Shown in pieces: positions 25,077 through 33,304 of a stretch of 48,530 nucleotides of DNA. Made by a program: the position numbers and the translations under genes. The notes beneath the pieces are model-generated. The model was not told the origin of the DNA. It was given only the letters and a program-made list of their open reading frames with translations, and made no database searches. This stretch comes from Acidimicrobiaceae bacterium. Lineage in GTDB: Bacteria > Actinomycetota > Acidimicrobiia > Acidimicrobiales > RAAP-2. The stretch lies in the NCBI GenBank assembly GCA_003133325.1, contig PKXA01000099.1, positions 1-48,530 of the forward strand, read 5' to 3'. The stretch's first letter is position 1, and each line of letters starts with the position of its first letter.

Positions 25077-26171
25077 ATGCCGATGTGCGTAGTCATAGAT
25101 GGCGTCCCGATCCGCGGGATGAGTTTGGGCATTGTTGTGGAGCACCTGCTCGAGGGTTGGTGCGAGTTGTCGCCGGATGACGAGATCCACCTTGTCATAG
25201 GGCCGGACGCCGAGCTTGTGCTTCCGGCCTCGGTGCAGGTCCACCGGGTCAAGATCGGGCGGCCACAGGTCCTCAATCGTCTGTATGTCCAGAATGTCAC
25301 GGTGCCGCGGCTCTGCCGTGAACTCGATGCAGACGCAATGCTCGGGGTAATCCCGGCCACCACCATCAGCCCACTGCCTTGCCCTCGAACAATGATCGCA
25401 TTCGACCTGCGCCACGAACTACGTCCCGAGCAGTTCACAAGAAAGGCGAGACTCTTACGCAAGGTCAGCTACGAGGTCGGTTATCGCCAAGCTGACGGCA
25501 TCGCATGTATTTCCGAACGCACCAGAAACGATCTGTTTGCGTCCCACCCGTGGCTCCGCAGCCACCTGGTTCGAGTCGCCCTGCTCGGCGCCGACCACGT
25601 CAAGGGTTGGTCCCCCATGAGTTCGAGCGAGGAGTACGCAATCGCCTTTGGCCAGTGGGGCAACAAGAACGTCGACCTTGTTCTCGATGCGTGGACATAC
25701 CTCCACCTCCGCGGCGAGGCACTACCTCTTGTCTTGGTTGGGCTATCCGAAGCGAGCCGTGTGCGGGTACAGGCCAAGGTGGATCGTCTCGGCTTGGGTC
25801 AGGTCGTAACCATTCTTCCGTGGCTGCCGACAGACGCCTTCCGCCAACGATTCGCCTCCGCTCGACTCGTTGTCTTCCCGTCGGACTTCGAAGGCTTCGG
25901 ATTGCCTGCGGTTGAGGCCATGAGGCTCGGGATACCTGTTGTGATCTCGGATGATCCAGCTCTGTTGGAAGTGACGACTGGTCATGCCACTGTTATGGAT
26001 GGCTCTGGTCCCGAAGCGCTGGCCCGGGCCGTCGAAGTGGCCAGGCGCGTTTCACTTGAAGACCTTGCGAAGGCAAAGTCCCACGCCGAAGAGTTCACGT
26101 GGAAGCGGACCGCCGCACAGGTGCGGGAACTGTTGGAGCTCTGCATGGCCGGACGTGACCACCAACCGTGA
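25077..26171 (+). CDS. GT4-family glycosyltransferase
   Basis: A 364-residue protein; AGGAG lies six bases before the ATG at 25077. It has a GT-B layout: N-terminal half with MIAFDLRHELRP and ADGIACISERTRNDL (about residues 103-153), C-terminal half with YAIAFGQWGNKNVDLVLDAW, LPLVLVGL, and the GT4 donor-site motif SDFEGFGLPAVEAMRLGIPVV (about 266-286) with its Glu-x7-Glu. It would transfer a sugar within the repeat unit; donor not predictable. The gene is followed directly by an inverted ISL3-like remnant. Confidence 0.87.
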   Translation: MPMCVVIDGVPIRGMSLGIVVEHLLEGWCELSPDDEIHLVIGPDAELVLPASVQVHRVKIGRPQVLNRLYVQNVTVPRLCRELDADAMLGVIPATTISPLPCPRTMIAFDLRHELRPEQFTRKARLLRKVSYEVGYRQADGIACISERTRNDLFASHPWLRSHLVRVALLGADHVKGWSPMSSSEEYAIAFGQWGNKNVDLVLDAWTYLHLRGEALPLVLVGLSEASRVRVQAKVDRLGLGQVVTILPWLPTDAFRQRFASARLVVFPSDFEGFGLPAVEAMRLGIPVVISDDPALLEVTTGHATVMDGSGPEALARAVEVARRVSLEDLAKAKSHAEEFTWKRTAAQVRELLELCMAGRDHQP

Positions 26172-26204
26172 CCACGAACGGAATTCCGCCAGGGTGGCGG
26201 AAAA

Positions 26205-26520
26205 CAACTGCCCGCATCGGCACTGACCAGGTGGATCGTGGCGCATCGTTCCTCTCCCAGCAGGTCGAAGAAGCCGTTGACCGTCTTCTTGTCCCTCGCG
26301 ACCGCGGCCCACACCAGCCGGCGCCGAGTTGTAGTGGACGACGATGGTAGATAGCGGTGGCCCAACTTGTAGCTGATCTCGTCGATCCCCGTGCGGGTAA
26401 GGCCATCGAAGGGATTGTGACTCGCAGCTTGGTAGGGACTCGGTGAAGTGACGTGGTAGGTGAAGCCGAGTCCGTGGCCATGGACGCAGCCGCCTGGGTC
26501 TGAAAGCGGCGTGCAGGGAA
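26205..26520 (-). pseudogene. ISL3-family transposase remnant
   Basis: Read on the minus strand, one frame gives GLTRTGIDEISYKLGHRYL (about 26407-26351), the DDE-start block of ISL3 transposases. After a one-base shift comes IVVHYNSA, and after a second shift RLVWAAVARDKKTVNGFFD and LLGEERCATIHLVSADA (about 26320-26220). At least two compensating frameshifts break the gene, and the N- and C-terminal parts are lost. The first catalytic Asp (in GIDE) and the SADA block are still readable. The remainder of 26172-26610 holds no gene. Confidence 0.7.
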
Positions 26521-26610
26521 TTTGGTCACTACAGTTCCCGGCAGAGGGGTTTCGCGCTGTCGCCCGACGGCACCATCGAGAGCGGAATCCGAATTCAGGG
26601 GGAGCCCACG

Positions 26611-27708
26611 TTGAAGTCGAGAATGCGATTCCCGCTGCTATTCCTAGCGGCCATCCTGTGCGGCATGACGATGCTGGCGAGTGCGGTTCCAGCGGGTGCC
26701 ATCATTGTGACACCCTCGATTACGAGCATCAGCCCGGCCAAGGGGCCTTACACCGGCGGTACCTCGATAACCATCACCGGTACCGGCTTCACGCAAGCAG
26801 CCATGGTGGAATTCGGAAATGTGTCGGTGCCGTTCAAAGTGGTCAGTGACACTGAAGTGACGACAACCTCGCCCGCCGTCGCCGGAGCCGGCACGGTTCG
26901 GATCAGTGTCACCACACCACTGGGAACCTCTCCCGCGGTGAGTGGGGATGTCTTCACCTACTTCTATCAAGGGTATTGGTTGGTAGCCAGGGACGGTGGG
27001 ATTTTTTCCTTCATTCGGCACTTCTACGGCAGCACGGGAAGCCTGCGATTGAACCAGCCGATTGTCGGGATGGCCGCGACGCCGACCGGAGCGGGGTACT
27101 GGTTCGTGGCCAAGGATGGCGGCGTGTTCAGCTTCGGTGATGCCAACTTCGAGGGCTCGGTTCCCGGGATCGGGGTCAACGTCGACGACATTGTGGGCAT
27201 GGCGGCCCTTGGCACCGGCGGATATCAGCTCATTGCGGCAGATGGGACCGTGTACACCTTCAGTTCTTCACAGAAGAGCACCTCTGCCCCACTAAGCCCT
27301 CCAGTAGATGACATTGTCGGAGGTGCAGCGACACCAGGTGGCCAAGGCCTCTACCTGGCCGGTGCCAATGGGCAGGTCTACGTGATCGGGAGCGGGCCGA
27401 TGTACGGATCGGCGGTCAATCTCAAACTGAACGCACCCATTGTCGGTATCGCCATCGATTCCGCCACCGGAGGATATTGGCTGGTAGGCAAAGACGGCGG
27501 GGTGTTCTCCTTCGATGCCCCGTTCTACGGCAGCACCGGCAACCTGAAACTGAACAAACCCGTGGTCGGGATGATCGACACACCGGATGGTCAGGGGTAT
27601 TGGTTCGCAGCCGCCGATGGTGGGGTCTTCAGTTACGGCGATGCACAATTCCTTGGCTCCACCGGCAATATCCCGCTCAACCAACCCGTAGTGGGCATCG
27701 CGGGCTGA
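26611..27708 (+). CDS. Secreted IPT/TIG and propeller-like repeat protein
   Basis: A 365-residue exported protein. I prefer the TTG at 26611 because AGGGGGAG (26597-26604) is six bases upstream; the ATG at 26623 is also possible. A signal peptide covers about 1-33 (FPLLFLAAILCGMTML, then PAGA). An IPT/TIG domain covers about 35-115 (PSITSISPAKGPYTGGTSITI, ITGTGFTQAAMVEFG). Then repeats of about 45 residues follow with the pattern GYWLVAKDGGVFSFDAPFYG, STGNLKLNKPVVGM, resembling a beta-propeller. Such proteins are frequent in Acidimicrobiia. The role is unknown; adhesion or binding of glycan is an inference. A homologous gene begins at the right edge. Confidence 0.82.
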   Translation: MKSRMRFPLLFLAAILCGMTMLASAVPAGAIIVTPSITSISPAKGPYTGGTSITITGTGFTQAAMVEFGNVSVPFKVVSDTEVTTTSPAVAGAGTVRISVTTPLGTSPAVSGDVFTYFYQGYWLVARDGGIFSFIRHFYGSTGSLRLNQPIVGMAATPTGAGYWFVAKDGGVFSFGDANFEGSVPGIGVNVDDIVGMAALGTGGYQLIAADGTVYTFSSSQKSTSAPLSPPVDDIVGGAATPGGQGLYLAGANGQVYVIGSGPMYGSAVNLKLNAPIVGIAIDSATGGYWLVGKDGGVFSFDAPFYGSTGNLKLNKPVVGMIDTPDGQGYWFAAADGGVFSYGDAQFLGSTGNIPLNQPVVGIAG

Positions 27709-28051
27709 CCAACGTGGCATCTGCCTCGAGAAGTTCGCGGAGACTTGATTCGAACTCGATCACCCGACATCGATCCGTCACCTGAATCCGTGAGGCGCTC
27801 GTGGCGGATCGCGGCTGATCGAACTGTTGGATCTTGGCCCTTCACGTCTTCCACGACGCGGCCCTCGATCTCGGCCGGCGGTACGGTCTCAGAGATGACC
27901 GAGGCCATCGTCATGTCACCTGTGATCACGCTGAGCTACGCCGGGTGCTCCCGCAGTCGCAGGCCCCGCTGGGGGGGGCTCTGGTACTGTTCAGATTTCC
28001 AGCGAAGGAGCAGTAACACGTGAGCACCCACCTGACGCCCGGGCGTTCGTA
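27709..28051 (+). other. Intergenic region with G8 tract and leader frame
   Basis: 343 bases without a recognised gene. A run of eight G lies at 27971-27978, followed by TACTGT (27985-27990), a possible -10, and AAGGAG (28005-28010). That ribosome binding site serves a GTG at 28020 which opens only ten codons and ends in a TAG (28050-28052) overlapping the GTG start of the glycosyltransferase by one base. It may be a coupling leader or the result of a frameshift in the true N-terminus. Nothing else is seen. Confidence 0.4.
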
Positions 28052-29245
28052 GTGACGACGCACCCCGCCTACTGCACGATTCTCTCGACGAACTACCTCC
28101 CCAAGGCTCTTGCGCTGGCCGAGAGCCTGCGTCGACATGAGGACGGCGCTTCCCTCAAGATCCTGTTCATCGATGTCGGGAGCGACGACGGGCTACCTCA
28201 GCTCACGGGGGTCGAGTGCCTGAGCACGGCTTCACTGGGCCTGCCCCATCGAACCCTGCTGGACCTCGCGATGGCCTACGACCTCGTGGAGCTCGCAACC
28301 GCGGTCAAACCGCTCCTGTTGAAGGCTCTCCTCGAAGAGAATGACCAGGCCGTCTACCTCGACCCCGACACCTACCTGACGTCGCCGATGATCGAACTTT
28401 CACCGGCGCTGCAGGCTGCGGCCGGCGGCATCCTTCTCACCCCACACTTCCTTCGGCCTACGCCGCCTGACGCGGAGATGACCGATGGGCACATGCTCCT
28501 GGCCGGCGTCTTCAACCTCGGATTCTGTGCCGTCGATCGCCGGGCACACGAGTTCCTCGACTGGTGGTGGGGCCACCTCCGCCATGAGTGCCTGTACGAC
28601 CCCCTCTCCGGACTGTTCTACGACCAGAAGTGGATGGACCTCGGGAGCACCCTCTTCGAGGCGGGCAGCTTTCGGCACTCCGGCTACAACGTCGGCGTGG
28701 CCAACTTGCCCGAACGTCCCCTCGCCGTGGACGCCGACGGCTACTACATCTCGTCCAACGGTGAGCGCTTGCGGTTGTTCCACTTCCACGCGTTCGACTC
28801 GAATGCGCCGGAGAAGCTCTCCGTGAGGTTCCGGCACTCCAGCGAGAACCCGCTTCAGGACGACAGTGTCGTGCTTGAGCTTTGCAAGGAGTACGCCGCC
28901 ATCCTGTCCTCTTTCGAGCAGAGCCTCCCGGCGCCGCCGCCGTATCCGTATGCGACCGACACCCGCGGCAGACATATCTCGAGGCAGCTCCGGCGCGCCT
29001 ACCGGGTGGAGTCACAAGCACCCGGCACGTCGTTGCCCTCACCGTTCGAGCCATCGGAAGCGGGCGAATACGAGAAGTGGCGCCGCCGCGCATGGCGGCC
29101 AATCGCGCGAGGTTTGCTGGGCGACGCGGCCAAGTGCGTGCGCATCGTCCTCCCCGAAGAATACGGACGCGTCAAGAAGCGGTTCCCGAGGCTTGCCGAA
29201 AGGCTCAACAATCGTTTCTCCGGCGGAACGGGATTGTGGGGATAG
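28052..29245 (+). CDS. Glycosyltransferase with DXD motif (GT8-like fold)
   Basis: A 397-residue protein from a GTG. The N-terminal half looks like a GT-A enzyme: YCTILSTNYLPKALALAESL (7-26), LKILFIDVGS, ATAVKPLLLKALL (about 87-99), and the metal-binding AVYLDPDTYL (about 106-115). Later blocks are GVFNLGFCAVDRRAHEFLDWW and FYDQKWMDL, with HSGYNVGVANL. The C-terminal 80 residues are basic and hydrophilic. Donor and acceptor are unknown. The base composition is rather more GC-rich than that of the preceding GT4 and propeller genes, and a helicase fragment follows at once, so this gene may have arrived by transfer. Confidence 0.78.
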   Translation: MTTHPAYCTILSTNYLPKALALAESLRRHEDGASLKILFIDVGSDDGLPQLTGVECLSTASLGLPHRTLLDLAMAYDLVELATAVKPLLLKALLEENDQAVYLDPDTYLTSPMIELSPALQAAAGGILLTPHFLRPTPPDAEMTDGHMLLAGVFNLGFCAVDRRAHEFLDWWWGHLRHECLYDPLSGLFYDQKWMDLGSTLFEAGSFRHSGYNVGVANLPERPLAVDADGYYISSNGERLRLFHFHAFDSNAPEKLSVRFRHSSENPLQDDSVVLELCKEYAAILSSFEQSLPAPPPYPYATDTRGRHISRQLRRAYRVESQAPGTSLPSPFEPSEAGEYEKWRRRAWRPIARGLLGDAAKCVRIVLPEEYGRVKKRFPRLAERLNNRFSGGTGLWG

Positions 29246-29673
29246 CCGAGCTCCGGCTCGCACCCGCGCCCGCTGTGGCCTGGCTATGGGAGAACTCACC
29301 GGCTTCCCGGCGGCGCGACGCCCTCTCCATCGCACCGGGGACGCCGCTCGTCGACGGTGGTATGTCGGCGGTCTCCTCGCTGCGGGCATCGCGCGGCTCG
29401 GTTGCGGTGATCGGCGTGCCCTCCCTCGTCGCGGAGCTGACGTCGTCGGGTCTCGGACCGGACTCGCTCGGCGACCCAGTCGTGGTGGTGGAAGCCCAGC
29501 AGGCCAAGGGGCTCGAGTTCGACGCGGTGGTCGTCGCCGATCCGGCGGCCATCGTGGCCTCGGCGCTCGACGAGATGCGCGGGATGCGCTTGCTGTACGT
29601 GGCGCTCACCCGGCCGAAGCAAGCGTTGACGGTGGTGCACGGCGGAGACCCGCCCGGAGCGCTCGCGGGCTGA
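29246..29673 (+). pseudogene. 3' fragment of a UvrD/HelD-like DNA helicase
   Basis: Directly after the glycosyltransferase stop, an open frame reads as the C-terminal part of a superfamily 1 helicase: VVVVEAQQAKGLEFDAVVVAD (motif V region, about 29482-29544) and MRLLYVALTRPKQALTVVH (motif VI, about 29584-29640), ending at the TGA at 29671. The ATP-binding motifs and the whole N-terminal part are missing and no start codon with a ribosome binding site is near. It is a relic of recombination, not a working gene. Confidence 0.7.
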
Positions 29674-29726
29674 TGCGCTACGGTCTCCCGGGTGGCTGAC
29701 GTCGTGATGGGAGTGGAGGGCTAAGG

Positions 29727-30374
29727 ATGAGGCTGGCGTTCGCCTACGTCTTCGCGTTCGTGCCGATGTCACTCAAGCGGATCATCGCCCAGCGCATCTA
29801 CAAGTGGGACATCCACCCGTCCGCGTACATCGGGCCGAGCGTGCTGACCGTACGGCACGTGTCGATGGGGCCGGGCGCGTCGATCGGTGGCCGCAACGTG
29901 ATCACCAACCTGAACGAGCTCCACTTAGGCGAGGGTGCCAACATTGGCTCCGGCAATTTGATCAAGGGCTGGTGGGACCACCCGACCCAGAAGCTGCCCA
30001 AGCGCAACCCCTCGGTGTACCTGGCCGAGCACGCCCAGATCGCGTCGTACCACTACATCGACTGCGTCGACTCCCTCGAGCTGGGCCGGCACGCTGCCAT
30101 CGCCGGCTTCCGGTCGACCGTACTCACCCACACGGTCGACCTGATGCGGGACAAGTACGTCGCCGGGTCGGTGGTGCTCGGCGAGTACGCAGTGGCGATG
30201 TCGGGGTGCCTGCTGCTGGCGGGGACGCGGATCCCCGCCCGCAGTGTCGTGGCCGCCGGATCTGTGGTCTCGACGAAGCTCACCGAGGAGTTGACGTTCT
30301 ACCGAGGGAACCCGGCTGAAGCTGTGCGGCCGCTGCCGGAGCGGCTAGGGTTCTTCCACCGCGGCGAGTCGTAG
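29727..30374 (+). CDS. Hexapeptide-repeat acyltransferase (first paralog)
   Basis: A 215-residue left-handed beta-helix protein. Hexapeptide-like repeats run from about residue 30 to 185 (AYIGPSVLTVRHVSMGPG, IGGRNVIT, LHLGEGANIGSGN, AVAMSGCLLLAGTRIPARSVVAAGSVV). His at FRSTVLTHTVD may be catalytic. The family transfers acetyl or other acyl groups to sugars. It is about half identical in visible blocks to the protein at 32491-33183, which lies on the other strand. The C-terminal FHRGE motif is shared. It probably acetylates or acylates a sugar of this glycan. Confidence 0.8.
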   Translation: MRLAFAYVFAFVPMSLKRIIAQRIYKWDIHPSAYIGPSVLTVRHVSMGPGASIGGRNVITNLNELHLGEGANIGSGNLIKGWWDHPTQKLPKRNPSVYLAEHAQIASYHYIDCVDSLELGRHAAIAGFRSTVLTHTVDLMRDKYVAGSVVLGEYAVAMSGCLLLAGTRIPARSVVAAGSVVSTKLTEELTFYRGNPAEAVRPLPERLGFFHRGES

Positions 30375-30384
30375 CCCATCTCTT

Positions 30385-30720
30385 CTAGAAACAGAACTGC
30401 ATGTTGGCGGCTACGCCGTACCCGGCGGTCACGCACGCCGCGAGGGTGAGGAGCACCCTCGCCGTGTGGTTGAGGCGCCACCGTATGGCGCCGAACAGGA
30501 TCGCCGCTATCACGGTCGCCACGCCGACCTCGAGCCCGGTCCCCGCGATCGGCATTGCGATCAGAGCCGGACGGTCGAGCGGAGCGCCGCGCACCGGCGC
30601 CGCCGTTCGAACGAGCCAGGCCGACGCCTCGGTGCTCGCGTCGTCTGCGGAGGTGGCGCGAATCCGGTCACGCCGGTAGCGCCCTCCCGGGCGCATAATG
30701 AGGGCCATCCCCGTGGGATG
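30385..30720 (-). CDS. Small hydrophobic protein, hypothetical
   Basis: About 111 residues if it starts at the ATG at 30720 within the palindrome. Two hydrophobic segments (VGVATVIAAILFGAI and ARVLLTLAACVTAGYGV) suggest a small membrane protein; the N-terminal half is Arg/Ala-rich and less convincing. No family recognised. The frame is short and the start uncertain. Confidence 0.35.
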   Translation of the reverse strand, partial: HPTGMALIMRPGGRYRRDRIRATSADDASTEASAWLVRTAAPVRGAPLDRPALIAMPIAGTGLEVGVATVIAAILFGAIRWRLNHTARVLLTLAACVTAGYGVAANMQFCF

Positions 30721-30734
30721 GCCCTCATTATGCG
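30692..30734. terminator. Perfect 20-bp palindrome, possible bidirectional terminator
   Basis: Left arm 30692-30711 and right arm 30715-30734 are perfect reverse complements of 20 bases, with only CGT between. The GC-rich core (GAGGGCCATCCC) flanked by ATAAT/ATTAT is terminator-like in both directions. It also contains mirrored start codons, so that both strands can begin a frame with MALIMR. Confidence 0.6.
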
Positions 30735-31113
30735 TTGGTGGGGTGTGAGCGAAGACTGGGCACGTCCGGTGGACTTCTGGGAGCTGGTGGCACGCGTTCC
30801 CGAGCGGCAGGCGGCCTTCGACCTCGAGCTGTTCAACGGTGATAGCGGCACCGGGCCGATCATGACGATCGGGGCCGGCCTGGGCGGCCCTGAGTCGGGG
30901 TCCGCCGGGCACATCCGGGCCGGGGAAGCGGGTGTGTTCAACCTGCATCGGTATCCGGAGGAGCAGCGAAAGGCACTGTTGGACATCCGGTGGTGGGACT
31001 GGCCAGAGCAGGAGATCAGGGACGAGGTCCCGCTGCTGGCCGGCGACGACGTCGAGGCGTTGATTGAGCACGCCCGCACCCGCTCGCGGGGGAGCACCGT
31101 GCCGGCCGACTGA
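30718..31113 (+). CDS. Hypothetical protein
   Basis: 131 residues starting with the ATG at 30718 inside the palindrome; the composition (EDWARPVDFWELVARVPERQ, LLDIRWWDWPEQEIRDE, DDVEALIEHARTR) is protein-like and the antisense frames are not. No signal peptide or membrane segment. I do not recognise a family. It lies convergent with the TylF-like gene, 11 bases apart. A start within a strong hairpin is odd, so a different start or a truncated gene is possible. Confidence 0.45.
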   Translation: MALIMRWWGVSEDWARPVDFWELVARVPERQAAFDLELFNGDSGTGPIMTIGAGLGGPESGSAGHIRAGEAGVFNLHRYPEEQRKALLDIRWWDWPEQEIRDEVPLLAGDDVEALIEHARTRSRGSTVPAD

Positions 31114-31124
31114 GCCGCGAACCC

Positions 31125-31979
31125 TTACGCGTGCTTGCGCCAGTATGCGCCGAACCCGTCGATGTCCACGATCGGTTCGTCGATGCCGTTGGCCCGGCGG
31201 TAGTCGTGGACAGCCTGTCCGGCCTGCGATTGGTGGCTCCCAAAGTCATCGATGATGCAGAACCCGCCCGGCGAGAGCTTGGGGTAGAGCGCTTCGATCG
31301 CCTGCCAGGTGGACTCGTACATGTCGCCGTCGAGGCGCATCACCGACAGGGCCTCGATCGGCGCGGTTGGCAGGGTGTCCTTGAACCAGCCGACCAGGAA
31401 GTGCACCCTTTCGTCGAGCAGCCCGTAGCGCTCGAAGTTGTGGCGGACCTGGTCGGCACCGATGCTGAGGCCGCCGCGCTTGTGCAATTCGTCCCCCGTG
31501 TCGGCGGGGAACAGGGTCGAGTTCGGCTTGGGCAGGCCTTGGAACGAGTCGGCCAACCACACGTTGCGGGTCGTGTCGCCCCACACCATCAGGTTCGCCT
31601 TCATGAAGATGCACGCGCCGCCCCGCCAGACGCCGGCCTCGATCAGGTCGCCGGGTACGTCGTTCTCGAGCACAGTCCGGACGCAGTGCTCGATGTTCTC
31701 CATCCGACGCAACCCGATCATCGACTCTGCTCGCGCCGGCCAGTCCCGACCGATCTCCCGTAGTTGCGGGTCGTAGGGCTTCTTGTACGCGATCTCGACG
31801 TTGAACCGCGACGCCAGTTGGCCCGCGGAGTTGGCCAGCCGCTTCTTCCACGACTGCGAACCCTGGGTACGGACACCGCCCAGAATGCTGTCGTTGTCCT
31901 CGGCCAGCGCCCCGATCAGGCTCCTCTTGATCAGGTCGAGGTAGAGGGACGATGCCTCGGTGGTGTGGTCGACTGCCAT
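31125..31979 (-). CDS. TylF/MycF-family O-methyltransferase
   Basis: A 284-residue protein. I use the ATG at 31979: TATTGT (31991-31986) lies six bases upstream, so it may be leaderless. TylF-type blocks are visible: MIGLRRMENIEHCVRTVLEN, GDLIEAGVWRGGACIFM (the SAM site, about residues 117-133), WLADSFQGLPKP, and LRLDGDMYEST (as MRLDGDMYEST) with GGFCIIDDFG, whose acidic residues bind Mg2+. Family members O-methylate macrolide sugars, and related enzymes act on surface glycans. A sugar hydroxyl of the exopolysaccharide is the likely target. Confidence 0.87.
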   Translation of the reverse strand: MAVDHTTEASSLYLDLIKRSLIGALAEDNDSILGGVRTQGSQSWKKRLANSAGQLASRFNVEIAYKKPYDPQLREIGRDWPARAESMIGLRRMENIEHCVRTVLENDVPGDLIEAGVWRGGACIFMKANLMVWGDTTRNVWLADSFQGLPKPNSTLFPADTGDELHKRGGLSIGADQVRHNFERYGLLDERVHFLVGWFKDTLPTAPIEALSVMRLDGDMYESTWQAIEALYPKLSPGGFCIIDDFGSHQSQAGQAVHDYRRANGIDEPIVDIDGFGAYWRKHA

Positions 31980-32017
31980 GTGGGGACAATAGCAACCGGC
32001 TGGGATGCAGCTGGAAG

Positions 32018-32450
32018 GGTGTCGCCCTCCACCGACATGGGACCACCCTGGGCTGAGTTCCGCCACCGATATGGGACCACGCTTCCGCCAGTCGTAGGAC
32101 CCCTCCGGGGGTCCCACCTGCGCTGGCCCGCCAACTCGTGCACTCGCCGCCATCGGTCAGCGGATAGTAAGGAGCGCCGACGTCCTCTCGGGAGGTTCGA
32201 GTGCCCGAGGTACGACACCCGAGGTACGAGAGGTATTCCGGCTACTGCTCCGGGGCGAGGGACTGCGGGTGGTGGACGGCAGATGGGTATCGCCGGCAAG
32301 ACCGTCCGGCGCCACGCGACGGCCTCCGTCGACCCGGGTCTCGACAGCGAGGACGGAGAAGACCAGCTCACAGAGGCCTTCATCGCTCCGGTAGGGGAGA
32401 GAATGTCCGGGTCGCATCGGACCGAAGGCGATGGGGCCGCTGTTCGATCC
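32018..32450 (+). mobile_element. IS21-like element, left-end and istA remnant
   Basis: CCACCGAYATGGGACCAC occurs twice (32029-32046 and 32063-32080; one difference), like the multiple terminal repeats of IS21 elements. From about 32200 a broken istA frame follows: EVREVFRLLLRGEGLRVV (about 32216-32270), then, after a shift, MGIAGKTVRRHATASVDPGL (32284 on) and EDQLTEAFI, the usual helix-turn-helix start of IstA. CCCGAGGTACGA is tandemly repeated at 32203-32228. The catalytic core and istB are lost. Confidence 0.6.
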
Positions 32451-32490
32451 CGAGACGAACTGTCGCCGGGCACGCCCGACTATGTAGATG

Positions 32491-33183
32491 TCACGGTTGG
32501 CCTGTTGCGACGCGGCGTGAGGAGTCTGCACCTGCTTCCCCCCGGTGGAAGAAGCGCAGACTTTCGGGAAGCGGGCGGATCGGCTGAGCGGGGTTGCCAC
32601 GATAAAGGGTCAGTTCCTCGGTCAGCTTTGTGTTGATCACGGAACCGGCTGAAATGATGGAGCGTTGCGGAACCCGCATCCCACTGAGCAACGTGCAGCC
32701 CGACATGACGGCGGAGCGGCTGCCCACCTCGACTGGGCCCGTCACAAATCGGTCCAGGACCAAATTGAGGCTGTGGGTCAAGATCGTGGAACGAAACCCC
32801 GCGAGCGAGGCATAGTCGCCAAGCTCAACGCGATCCGAGCAGTCGATGTCGTGGGCCACGGTGATCATGGCGTACTTCCCCAAGATGAGGGAGGGACGTC
32901 GGTTAGGAGAGTGTGTGAACCCCTCCGAGGACAGCGGCCAACCCGATATCCAATTCCGGGTGGCGATGCTCGCGCCCTCGCCGAGTCGCAACTCTTCCAA
33001 ATCTCTGATGACGTTGAGCGGTCCAATACTCGCTCCGGGGCCCATCGACAGGTGACGGACGAGAATGACGCTTCGCCCGATATATGCTGTCCGATGGATA
33101 TCCCACCCGAACAGCAACCTCCCCAGGTGGCGCTTGAGTCGCGACGGAAGCACGATCATGCAACATGCCCACACGAGCCGCAT
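32491..33183 (-). CDS. Hexapeptide-repeat acyltransferase (second paralog)
   Basis: A 230-residue left-handed beta-helix acyltransferase, paralogous to that at 29727 (shared WDIH, AYIG, SMGPGASIG, LGEGA, FRSTILTHSLN, TKLTEELTLYRGNPA and FFHRGEA blocks). The start at the ATG at 33183 aligns with the paralog's start. It is divergent from the methyltransferase-ACP-ligase-reductase operon, with about 120 bp between, so both may share a regulatory region. That makes it a candidate to use the ACP-bound acyl group on a sugar; this is inference from position. The last 15 residues are unlike the paralog. Confidence 0.8.
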   Translation of the reverse strand: MRLVWACCMIVLPSRLKRHLGRLLFGWDIHRTAYIGRSVILVRHLSMGPGASIGPLNVIRDLEELRLGEGASIATRNWISGWPLSSEGFTHSPNRRPSLILGKYAMITVAHDIDCSDRVELGDYASLAGFRSTILTHSLNLVLDRFVTGPVEVGSRSAVMSGCTLLSGMRVPQRSIISAGSVINTKLTEELTLYRGNPAQPIRPLPESLRFFHRGEAGADSSRRVATGQP

Positions 33184-33304
33184 ACATCACCCCGTTGGTC
33201 GATGGTGGAGGACCACGCGATCCTATCCACACCCGGCGCCGGGTGAATCCACCCGCGCAGTAAGATATACCGCGGCAACCCTCCCTGCGGCGGAAGAACA
33301 AGAA

